Assembly: GCA_944386315.1 (NCBI GenBank)
Contig: CALXAS010000033.1
Coordinates: 1 to 11,927 of the forward strand
Reading direction: 5' to 3'
Origin: an uncultured Clostridia bacterium
GTDB lineage: Bacteria > Bacillota > Clostridia > TANB77 > CAG-508
DNA length: 11,927 bases
Below the pieces are notes generated by a model, which was given only the letters and a program-made list of their open reading frames with translations, was not told the origin of the DNA and made no database searches. Positions 1 through 6,372 of this stretch are shown piece by piece. Position 1 is the stretch's first letter, and each line of letters starts with the position of its first letter. Made by a program: the position numbers and the translations under genes.

Positions 1-1095
1 AAATTAAATAGTGATGGAAGTATAGAAGATACGAATAGCGATTTTGATAGTATCTATGTAGCACCAGATTCGCAAGATGAAGCAAGAAATGAAGGAGTAA
101 TAGGAATAGGAACAGATGGACAGCCAGTAGATATGGATTTATGGGAATATACACTTATGGAGGATGGAACCTATGGATTAAACGATGAAGAGTCTTTACT
201 TGCAGGAGAAACAAGAACTTCATCTTATAAAGGCGAATTTATAAATGGACATATAGAAGGTACAATACCACAATTTATAAAGGCTGAAACAGATGAAAAT
301 TTCGTAGAAGTTACAGATCTTTCATATTTATTTTTTGAAAATACTGATTTAGAAGTTACTCCGGAAATACCATCAGCGGTAATCAATATGAGGGCAACAT
401 TTAATACTACAAAAATAACAAAAATGCCAGAAATACCAAACAGAGTGACAAATATGTATGGCACATTTGCATCATGTACTAATTTAACAGATGTTACAGT
501 AATACCAGATAGTGTAATAAATATGTATGGTACTTTTAGAGGATGCACAACATTAACAACAGCACCAACAATACCAAATAGTGTAACAAATATGCAGGAT
601 ACATTTAGTGGATGTACAGGATTAGAAACAGCACCAACAATACCAGATAACGTAACAAATATGTATGGGACTTTTAGAGATTGTACAAAATTAACAACAG
701 CACCAGATATACCAAATGGTGTAACAAATATGCAGGATACATTTAGTGGATGTACAGGATTAGAAACAGCACCAACAATACCAGATAACGTAACAAATAT
801 GTATGGGACTTTTAGAGATTGTACATCATTAATAACAGCACCGATAATACCAAATAGTGTAAAGGTATTATTAGCAACATTTAGAGGATGCAGTAATCTA
901 CAGGGAAGCATAGAGATTAATGCAAATGTTACAGGAGTGCAATTAGGAGAAGAATTTTATAATAATATAGATTATTATAATTGTTTATTAGATGCTACCA
1001 CTAATTCAGATATAACATTAAAAGTTACGGGAACTTGTTCTGTATTACAAGAAATTGTAGATAATGCTAATAATCCTAATATATCATTAGAATAG
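1..1095 (+). CDS. BspA-like repeat surface protein, 5' end outside the window
   Basis: The frame is open from base 1 to the TAG at 1093-1095 (364 codons). The ATG at 133 has no convincing Shine-Dalgarno sequence and the codons before it read as normal protein, so the true start lies upstream of the window. After an acidic segment the protein is a run of about 23-residue units of the type VTNMYGTFRGCTTLTTAPTI, with conserved Asn-Met, Thr-Phe, Cys and Ile-Pro positions. This resembles leucine-rich repeats of the BspA/DUF285 kind in surface proteins of gut and oral bacteria, where they form solenoids for binding or adhesion. By analogy with the next two genes it may begin with a prepilin-like membrane segment, but that part is not visible. 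Ligand and anchoring are unknown. The repeat class is fairly sure; the function is not. Confidence 0.75.
   Translation, partial: KLNSDGSIEDTNSDFDSIYVAPDSQDEARNEGVIGIGTDGQPVDMDLWEYTLMEDGTYGLNDEESLLAGETRTSSYKGEFINGHIEGTIPQFIKAETDENFVEVTDLSYLFFENTDLEVTPEIPSAVINMRATFNTTKITKMPEIPNRVTNMYGTFASCTNLTDVTVIPDSVINMYGTFRGCTTLTTAPTIPNSVTNMQDTFSGCTGLETAPTIPDNVTNMYGTFRDCTKLTTAPDIPNGVTNMQDTFSGCTGLETAPTIPDNVTNMYGTFRDCTSLITAPIIPNSVKVLLATFRGCSNLQGSIEINANVTGVQLGEEFYNNIDYYNCLLDATTNSDITLKVTGTCSVLQEIVDNANNPNISLE
379..927 (+). repeat. Tandem 22/23-codon solenoid repeats (eight units)
   Basis: Eight consecutive units begin at 379, 445, 514, 583, 652, 721, 790 and 859. The first has 22 codons, the others 23 (69 bp). 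The shared pattern is V-x-N-M-x-x-T-F-x-x-C-T-x-L-x-T-A-P-x-I-P. The first and last units are most degenerate, as expected for capping units of a solenoid. A weaker unit with a similar Phe/Ile-Pro pattern lies just before 379. Confidence 0.85.
583..825 (+). repeat. Exact 105-bp direct repeat at 138-bp spacing
   Basis: Bases 583-687 and 721-825 are identical over 105 bp, offset by 138 bp, which equals two 23-codon units. The neighbouring units differ at many positions, so this two-unit block looks recently duplicated or gene-converted. Confidence 0.9.
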
Positions 1096-1144
1096 AAATA
1101 TCTAAAAGCTAAATAAGAAGTTGCTAGTAATTAAGTTATATTTT

Positions 1145-1184
1145 TTATTATGCAAACAATTAACCAGTAAAAAGCAAAATAAAA
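1145..1184 (+). repeat. Cassette leader repeat, copy A
   Basis: This A-rich block lies upstream of the FGE-type prepilin gene. Bases 1161-1184 match 4250-4273 (copy C) exactly over 24 bp. The left half is more diverged than in copies B, C and D. Confidence 0.75.
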
Positions 1185-1208
1185 AGGTAATAAAAAATAA
1201 AGCAAATA

Positions 1209-1241
1209 TATAATCCTCCTTGTAAGAAAAAACAAGGAGGA
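1209..1241 (+). promoter_or_regulatory. TATAAT box plus hairpin sequestering the ribosome binding site (copy A)
   Basis: TATAAT at 1209-1214 runs directly into a perfect 10-bp stem. The 5' arm is TCCTCCTTGT (1214-1223), the loop is 8 nt, and the 3' arm is ACAAGGAGGA (1232-1241). The 3' arm contains the GGAGG Shine-Dalgarno, 9 nt before the ATG at 1250, so in an RNA carrying both arms the ribosome site is paired. No good -35 box is visible, so the promoter call is weaker than the hairpin call. Copies at 2640-2674 and 4287-4321 preserve the pairing. Confidence 0.75.
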
Positions 1242-1249
1242 ATTTTAGA

Positions 1250-2531
1250 ATGCAAAAACAAAAGAATAAAGAAAGAGGAATCACATTAATAGCACTTGTC
1301 GTAACGATCATTGTTTTAATTATTTTAGCCGGTGTATCCATAGCTATGCTAGTTGGTGAAAATGGAATTATTACGCAAGCACAGAGAGCGGCACAGGAGA
1401 CTGAAGAAGCACAAGTAGAAGAACAAAGACAACTAGCTATGTTAGAGGCGAGTGTACATTTAGAAGAGTATGAATATACAGATTCAAACGGAGAGAAAGT
1501 AAATATACCAGCACAATGTGCAATATCCAAAGTAGAAGGAGAAAACACATTAGAGAACGGTTTGGTAATAATAGATGTCAATGGAAATGAATGGGTATGG
1601 ATAGAAGTACCAAAAACAGAAGAAGTATATAAGACAACAGGATTGAATGTAACAAGTTTTACTGATGATGAATACACAAAAATATATGAGGATTTAGAAA
1701 ACTATACTTCTATATATAGAGATAGTGATAATAAAGGTGCACTTACAGGAGAAGACGAATGGTATGAAGGTTGCGGATTAGAGAGTGATGAATATGATGA
1801 ATTGAAGAAAAAGATGTTAAAAAGTATATACAAAGAGGGAGGATTTTATATTGGTAGATATGAAGTTGGAATAGGCGAAGAAAATATTGTTAGGAATAAT
1901 AAAGATACAACTACAGAGCATCCAATAAATGAAACACCAGTAATACAAAAAAATAAGGTTGTATATAATTGGATAACAATATCTCAAGCACAAGAATTAT
2001 CACAAAGATTATCCAGTGCATTGAATTCAGAAAACAGGACAATAAGTTTGATGTTTGGAATACAAAGAGATTTAGTATTAAAATATATTGAAACACAAGA
2101 AAAATATACAAAAGATGGAACAAATACTTTGATAGGTCAAGAGTTAATAAAGATAGATAGTATAAAGTGGGGAAATTATAGTGATGCTACATTTGATATA
2201 ACAAATACAAATGCAAAATACTCAGAGGATGATGGATTAAATTATAAAACAATACTAAAAACAATACTATCAGAAAGATATTCAAAACCAACTGCACACA
2301 TATTACTAACAACAGGAGCAACTGAAAGAAATAGCGTGATGGGTATATATGATTTAGCGGGAAATGTATCTGAATGGACATTAGAAAAAATAATAAAAAG
2401 TGATTATCCTTCTAATAGTAGAGGACGGCAATTTTGGTGATAGTGCTTCTGACTGTCCAGCTTCCGTTCGTAACAGTCACGATATTTCTACTAATAACTG
2501 TATTATAGGTTTTCGTCCAGCTTTATATTAA
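1250..2531 (+). CDS. Prepilin-like surface protein with FGE-sulfatase/C-type-lectin-like domain, apparent +1 frameshift
   Basis: The ATG at 1250 follows GGAGG by 9 nt. Residues 1-45 form a prepilin-like leader: basic MQKQKNKERG, then ITLIAL and a long hydrophobic helix. The expected cleavage is after Gly10, but position +5 is Ala instead of the usual Glu. The rest resembles the formylglycine-generating-enzyme/C-type-lectin fold (GGFYIGRYEVG near residue 200, YDLAGNVSEWT near 375). The frame ends at TGA 2438-2440, just after Arg-Gly. Dropping one C at 2426 restores a typical family ending, RGGNFGDSASDCPAS through IIGFRPALY, stopping at TAA 2529-2531, about 426 residues in all. I therefore annotate the longer span. 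Enzyme activity is unlikely; a surface or binding role fits the anchor. It could be a pseudogene, a sequencing error or a recoded gene. Confidence 0.75.
2427..2531 (+). other. Candidate hypervariable C-terminal segment (NNY codon block)
   Basis: In the restored frame, 30 of the 34 codons from 2427 to 2528 end in C or T, and both arginines are CGT. The preceding part of the gene mostly uses A-ending codons and AGA. The segment ends in GFRPALY, the place where C-type-lectin-fold targets of diversity-generating retroelements carry their variable region. No template repeat or reverse transcriptase is in the window, so this is a hypothesis. Confidence 0.35.
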
Positions 2532-2571
2532 AATTTTAAAATTTCTTAAATGAGACACTCTAAGAAAAAAG

Positions 2572-2612
2572 CGAAAATTATGGAAATAAGTTACCACTAA
2601 AAAACAAAAATA
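2572..2612 (+). repeat. Cassette leader repeat, copy B
   Basis: The first 20 bases (2572-2591) match copy C at 4231-4250 exactly; the A-rich right half is similar with substitutions. It lies about 30 bp before the TATAAT/hairpin element of the GLUG-type gene. Confidence 0.8.
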
Positions 2613-2639
2613 AAAAAGCAACAAAAAATAAAGAAACGA

Positions 2640-2674
2640 TATAATCCTCTCTGTAAGAATAAAAACAGGGAGGA
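2640..2674 (+). promoter_or_regulatory. TATAAT box plus hairpin sequestering the ribosome binding site (copy B)
   Basis: TATAAT at 2640-2645 overlaps a 10-bp stem: TCCTCTCTGT (2645-2654) pairs with ACAGGGAGGA (2665-2674), with one U-G pair. Compared with copy A, the seventh pair changed from T-A to C-G on both sides, a compensatory change. The GGAGG in the 3' arm is 8 nt from the ATG at 2682. Confidence 0.75.
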
Positions 2675-2681
2675 TAAATTC

Positions 2682-4157
2682 ATGCAAAAACAAAAGAATA
2701 AAGAAAGAGGAATTACATTAATAGCACTTGCTGTAAGCATCATAGTCCTAATTATTTTAGCTGGAGTTTCTATAACCATGCTAGTTGGAGATAATGGAAT
2801 TATTACACAGGCACAGAGAGCAAAAGAAAATACAGAGCTTGCAGAGCAAAAAGAAAAAGAAAATATGGAAAAATTGGAAGAAGAAATGAATGAGCATTTA
2901 CAAGGAATAATACAAGTAACGGATAAAAATCCGGGAGAATTAGAAGTAGATGAACAAAATGCAGATACCTATGTAATAAATAGTATAGAGGATTTAGTCT
3001 TTTTTGCTTATGATGTTACGAATGGAAATAAATATGAATCAAAAACGGTAAAATTAGGTTTGAATTTAGATTTTCATTCAAATAAATCCTATGTAGATGC
3101 AACAAGAACAGATTATGAAAAATATGGCTATGAAGGAGAATTGAAAACAGGATTAACAACAGGCGAAGGTTTTCATGGAATAGGAACTAATAAATTCGAC
3201 GATACAACGAATAGCTTTTATGGATGTTTTGACGGAAATAACAAGACAATATATAATTGCTATATGAACAAAGACATAACGGACAGTGATGCAAAGCAAG
3301 GAACTGGATTTTTTGGATATCAGCTATATGGAACAGTGAAAAATTTGAGTCTAGTTAAAGTGGATTTTACAATGGTTTGTAAAGATATTCAAGGTTATGC
3401 TTCTGGTTTGTCAATACGCTTAAATGAAGGAGCAAATGTAGATAATTGTCATGTAGATGGTAGCATAAAACAATATAGTAATGGAAATACGCATGTGGAA
3501 TGCGCAGGAATAGTGGCCTTTAATAGAGGAACTATTCAAAATAGTAGTAATAATGCTAGCATTAGTGCGGAATTAAATAATAAAACAGATAGTACAATAA
3601 AAAGTTGTTATATAGGAGGAATTACTATAAACAATGAGGAAGGAGGGATAATATTAAATAGTTGTAATGCAGGGAAGATTACTGCTAATGTAGAAAATGC
3701 CAATATAGAAATTGGAGGAATAGCAAGATTTAATGCTGGCAAAGATATGTTAATAGAGAATTGTTATAATTCTGGAAATATTTATGTAGAAGGAACAGGT
3801 AACCAAGTAAAAATAGGTGGTATTGTTGGCTATATGGCAGATAATGCTAATATTATTAGAAATGTATATAATAAAGGTGATATTGAAGCAAATCTAAATA
3901 ATTTAACCAGCGTAGAGATAGGAGAAATAGTGGGTCAAAAGTACAATACTGCAATAATAGAAAATGCTTACTTTTTGAAAGATAGAAAATATCAAGGGAT
4001 AGGAAACAATGTGATAGCAGAAGGAATAAGCTCCATATCTGTAGAGGATGCAACAAATGGTACGTTATTAGGATATTTAAATAAAGAGAAATCTATTTGG
4101 AAAAGTGATGCTAATAACATAAATGATGCTTATCCAATATTGCAATGGCAAAATTAA
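2682..4157 (+). CDS. Prepilin-like surface protein with GLUG-type beta-helical repeats
   Basis: The ATG at 2682 follows GGGAGG by 8 nt; the protein has 491 residues. Residues 1-46 are almost identical to the start of the preceding gene: basic leader, Gly10, ITLIAL, hydrophobic helix, again with Ala at +5. Residues 47-75 are a charged Lys/Glu segment likely to be helical or coiled coil. Residues about 165-195 carry GIGTNKFD and FYGCFDGNNKTIYNCYMN, typical openings of this class. Residues about 275-430 repeat the pattern GGIVGY...I.NCYN.G.I, as in GLUG-motif surface proteins, which are expected to fold as a beta-helix. The C-terminus DAYPILQWQ is a common ending in such proteins. No LPXTG motif or C-terminal anchor is seen, so attachment would be by the N-terminal helix. 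The natural ligand is unknown. Confidence 0.8.
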   Translation: MQKQKNKERGITLIALAVSIIVLIILAGVSITMLVGDNGIITQAQRAKENTELAEQKEKENMEKLEEEMNEHLQGIIQVTDKNPGELEVDEQNADTYVINSIEDLVFFAYDVTNGNKYESKTVKLGLNLDFHSNKSYVDATRTDYEKYGYEGELKTGLTTGEGFHGIGTNKFDDTTNSFYGCFDGNNKTIYNCYMNKDITDSDAKQGTGFFGYQLYGTVKNLSLVKVDFTMVCKDIQGYASGLSIRLNEGANVDNCHVDGSIKQYSNGNTHVECAGIVAFNRGTIQNSSNNASISAELNNKTDSTIKSCYIGGITINNEEGGIILNSCNAGKITANVENANIEIGGIARFNAGKDMLIENCYNSGNIYVEGTGNQVKIGGIVGYMADNANIIRNVYNKGDIEANLNNLTSVEIGEIVGQKYNTAIIENAYFLKDRKYQGIGNNVIAEGISSISVEDATNGTLLGYLNKEKSIWKSDANNINDAYPILQWQN

Positions 4158-4183
4158 TTTTTTATTTTAAAAATAGATAGCAA

Positions 4184-4216
4184 ATGACCCATTTAACCCT
4201 GACTTAAATGGGTCAT
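4184..4216 (+). terminator. Perfect 13-bp inverted repeat after the GLUG-type gene
   Basis: ATGACCCATTTAA (4184-4196) and TTAAATGGGTCAT (4204-4216) form a perfect stem with a 7-nt loop, 26 bp after the stop codon. There is no T-tract on the + side, so it may act as a weak terminator or a 3' stabilising hairpin. Confidence 0.5.
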
Positions 4217-4230
4217 AGTAAGAATAATGT

Positions 4231-4273
4231 CGAAAATTATGGAAATAAGTAACCAGTAAAAAGCAAAATAAAA
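4231..4273 (+). repeat. Cassette leader repeat, copy C
   Basis: This is the most complete copy. It shares 20 identical bases with copy B (4231-4250) and 24 with copy A (4250-4273). Unlike A and B, it is not followed by a prepilin-like gene. Confidence 0.85.
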
Positions 4274-4286
4274 GAATAAGAAAAAA

Positions 4287-4321
4287 TATAATCCTCCTTG
4301 TAAGAATAAAAATGAGGAGGA
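4287..4321 (+). promoter_or_regulatory. Orphan TATAAT plus ribosome-site hairpin (copy C)
   Basis: TATAAT at 4287-4292 overlaps a stem of TCCTCCTTGT (4292-4301) with ATGAGGAGGA (4312-4321), keeping all ten pairs, two of them G-U. Where copies A and B have ATG, this copy reads ATATAG about 10 nt after GGAGG, with no open frame behind it. It looks like a leader whose gene was lost or replaced. Confidence 0.7.
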
Positions 4322-4351
4322 ACTTTTTATATAGAAAAATAAATAAATTTA

Positions 4352-4380
4352 TTGACAATGTAAATAAAAAATGATATTAT
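4352..4380 (+). promoter_or_regulatory. Sigma-A-like promoter of the RelB/DinJ-type antitoxin gene
   Basis: TTGACA at 4352-4357 and TATTAT at 4375-4380 are separated by 17 bp. The following stretch of alternating T and A up to 4396 could hold an operator, since RelB-type antitoxins usually repress their own promoter, but no clear palindrome stands out. Confidence 0.75.
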
Positions 4381-4413
4381 GTATATAATATATAATAAAG
4401 GAAGTGAAAATAA

Positions 4414-4680
4414 ATGGCACAAACAAATATAAATATTAGAATGGATAAAAAACTCAAAGAAGAATTTGATAAATTTTGTTCTGACATAGGTATGTCTATG
4501 ACAACAGCATTTTGTGTGTTTGCTAAAAAAGCTGTGAGAGAACAAAGAATTCCCTTTGAAATAACAGCAAATGATCCATTTTATAGTATAACGAATAGGA
4601 AAAGATTAGAAAAAGCAATTGAAGATTTAAACAACAATAAAGGAAAAGAACACGAAATGATAGAGGTGGAAGATGATTAA
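4414..4680 (+). CDS. RelB/DinJ-family antitoxin, apparently without toxin
   Basis: The ATG at 4414 is preceded by AAAGGAAG at about 4398-4404. The 88-residue product starts AQTNINIRMDKKLKEEFDKF, followed by a helix containing GMSMTTAFCVFAKKAVREQR and IPFEI. This is the ribbon-helix-helix arrangement of RelB/DinJ antitoxins, in which the first strand contacts DNA and the C-terminus (here residues about 60-88, acidic and lysine-rich) binds a RelE/YafQ-type toxin. Normally the toxin gene follows at once. Here the only overlapping frame is 14 codons long and is followed by a strong terminator, so the antitoxin seems orphaned. It has its own promoter and lies directly behind an empty surface-protein leader, which suggests arrival by insertion. 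Family assignment is confident; present function is uncertain. Confidence 0.82.
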   Translation: MAQTNINIRMDKKLKEEFDKFCSDIGMSMTTAFCVFAKKAVREQRIPFEITANDPFYSITNRKRLEKAIEDLNNNKGKEHEMIEVEDD

Positions 4681-4717
4681 AATTGCTCAATGTGGTTCAC
4701 ATTATAGAGATAAATAA
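4673..4717 (+). pseudogene. Possible vestige of the partner toxin gene (14 codons)
   Basis: An ATG overlapping the end of the antitoxin gene opens a 14-codon frame (MIKIAQCGSHYRDK). The position and the start Met-Ile-Lys-Ile suit a RelE-superfamily toxin, but the rest matches nothing I recognise. It ends just before the terminator. It may equally be chance. Confidence 0.2.
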
Positions 4718-4720
4718 AAA

Positions 4721-4754
4721 TGGCTGTATTTATAAAGTACAAGCCCTTTTTTTT
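4721..4754 (+). terminator. Intrinsic terminator after the antitoxin gene
   Basis: GGCTGTA (4722-4728) pairs with TACAAGCC (4738-4745) around one bulged A, followed after one C by eight T (4747-4754). The same stem with the same bulge occurs at 6330-6363. Confidence 0.75.
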
Positions 4755-4806
4755 GATATGTTCCACAAATATCAGGGATAAGTGGGACATCCCAAGAAAG
4801 ATGCCT

Positions 4807-4840
4807 AAAAATTATGGAAATAAGTTATCAGTAAAAAAAG
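4807..4840 (+). repeat. Cassette leader repeat, copy D (partial)
   Basis: The block from AAAAATTATGGAAATAAGTT to the following CAGTAAAAA matches copies B and C. The TATAAT/hairpin half of the leader is missing, so only the left part of the unit is present here, upstream of the broken nuclease gene. Confidence 0.75.
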
Positions 4841-4893
4841 AGAAAGAAAAAACAAATAAAAACAACAAATCTTCTAGGGAAAAAGAAAACATA

Positions 4894-4902
4894 TGGTATA
4901 AT
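4894..4902 (+). promoter_or_regulatory. Extended -10 promoter of the broken AAA/PD-(D/E)XK gene
   Basis: TGG directly followed by TATAAT (4897-4902) gives a consensus extended -10 element. There is no recognisable -35 box 17 bp upstream. It lies 33 bp before the ATG at 4936. Confidence 0.55.
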
Positions 4903-4935
4903 ACTCATGTAGGAATAAGAAAGCAAAGGAAAGTG

Positions 4936-6299
4936 ATGGATATGAAAAAATTACCATATGGAATCAGCGATTATGAAAGATTAATAGAAAATGATTACTA
5001 CTATGTAGATAAAACTATGTATATGCAGAGAACATACTAGATAATCTCATAAAAGCATTTAGCATACAAAAAGCAGGAGAAAAAATCTATGTAATAGTGG
5101 ACGAATATGACCACTTTGCAAATGAACTTTTAGGTTTTCATACTAACCAATTTAAAAACCTAGTATCCAAAAATGAAAAGGTAAGAAAATGGTACGAAAT
5201 ATTAAAGAAAGGTACAGAAAGTGTAGTAGATAGAATCTTTATAACAGGAGTAGCACCCATCACATTAGATAGTTTAACATCAGGTTTTAATATAAGTTCT
5301 GATAAAACACAAAATACCAACTTTAATGAAATGATGGGATTTACCAAGACAGAGCTAATTCATATGCTAAACGAATTAGAAATAGCAAAAGAAGAACAAG
5401 AAAAAATATTACCTATTATGAAAGAGAATTATGATGGATATAAATTTGCCGTAAGAGCAGAGGAAAAATTGTATAATTCTAATATGTGCCTATATTTTTT
5501 AAATGCTTTTTTAGAACAGAGAGAAATACCTACCCAATTAATTGATGTGAATATTGCAAGCGATTATAGTAAATTAGGGAAAATGTTAGATTTGTGTAAA
5601 GGAGAAGAAAGAGAAAAGATAATAGAACAAACCGTGTCAGGAGAAGGAATTATAAGTGAGATAAGACAAAAATTTAATCCAGCAATGGAATTTACAGAAA
5701 CAGATTTAATTTCTATGTTGTTTTATTTAGGATATTTAACCATAGCAGGAGAAGAATTTGAAATGCCAGAGTTAAAAATTCCGAATAGAGTAATGAAAGA
5801 AATCTATTCCGAATATTTTATGAACATATTAAATAAAAATGCAGATTTACAAATAGCAGAAAGCGAATATACAGAAATATTAAAAGAAATAGCATTAGAA
5901 GGAAAAATAGATAAATTAGTAAGCTTAGCTCAAAAATATTTAGAAAGCCTATCTAATAGGGATTACGTGAAGTTTGAAGAAAAATATATAAAACTCATAT
6001 TTTATTGTATTGCCATGAATTTAAAAATATTTAGATTAAAATCAGAAATGGAAGTACAAAGAAAATATCCAGACATATTATTAATACCAAAAGACCAGAC
6101 AAAAGGATATAAAGGAATAATGATAGAATTCAAATACTTGAAAAAAGAAGAAAAGGGAAGATTAAAAGAAAAACAAGATGAAGCAAGAGAACAAATAAAA
6201 GAATATATGGAAATGGAAGAGATAAAGGAAATAGAGAATTTAAACTGTTACACAGTAGTGGCAGTAAATGACAAACTATATGTGGAAAAATGCAATTGA
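4936..6299 (+). pseudogene. AAA-ATPase-like / PD-(D/E)XK nuclease protein with internal deletion and frame change
   Basis: The ATG at 4936 lies 5 nt after AAGGA. It starts MDMKKLPYGISDYERLIEN...YYYVDKT, the standard N-terminus of the large AAA-ATPase-like family with a C-terminal PD-(D/E)XK domain. After YVDKTMYMQ (about 5028) the frame ends at TAG 5038-5040. The protein resumes in another frame as ENILDNLIKAF and then VIVDEYD, the Walker B region, and stays open to TGA 6297-6299. Full-length relatives have a RPRRFGKS-like Walker A loop between these points, so I infer a deletion of roughly 100 codons not divisible by three. The C-terminal nuclease motif is intact: Asp in YPDILLI, Glu and Lys in IEFK (about 6126-6134), Gln in EQIKEY. 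A shorter protein from the GTG at 5097 (400 residues) is possible. The family's biological role is not established. Confidence 0.8.
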
Positions 6300-6329
6300 G
6301 CTGAAAAATAACTAACATATAAAAATAAA

Positions 6330-6363
6330 AAATGGCTGTATCTTTTTTAGATACAAGCCATTT
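6330..6363. terminator. Bidirectional terminator between the nuclease pseudogene and dinD
   Basis: The stem spans AATGGCTGTATCT (6331-6343) and AGATAC-A-AGCCATT (6349-6362) with one bulged A and a 5-nt loop. Read on the - strand it is followed by a run of T broken by one A, so it fits best as the dinD terminator. On the + side the tail is mixed A/T. Confidence 0.75.
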
Positions 6364-6372
6364 AAAAATTAA

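Noticed and set aside
583..825. Regular repeats considered as a CRISPR array
   Set aside because: The repeats are in-frame protein repeats with 69/138-bp period inside an open gene, with no unique spacers or cas genes.
225..911. 228-codon open frame on the - strand opposite the repeat protein
   Set aside because: It mirrors the repeats of the + strand gene, lacks a ribosome site, and its Val/Ile-rich repeated protein is what the reverse of those codons would give.
1102..1677. 191-codon open frame on the - strand across the leader and start of the FGE-type gene
   Set aside because: It overlaps the well-supported start, hairpin and prepilin segment on the + strand and has no recognisable protein features.
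4720..5040. 106-codon frame starting MAVFIKYK
   Set aside because: Its first part lies over a terminator and the leader repeat; only the end from ATG 4936 is real coding sequence of the broken nuclease gene.
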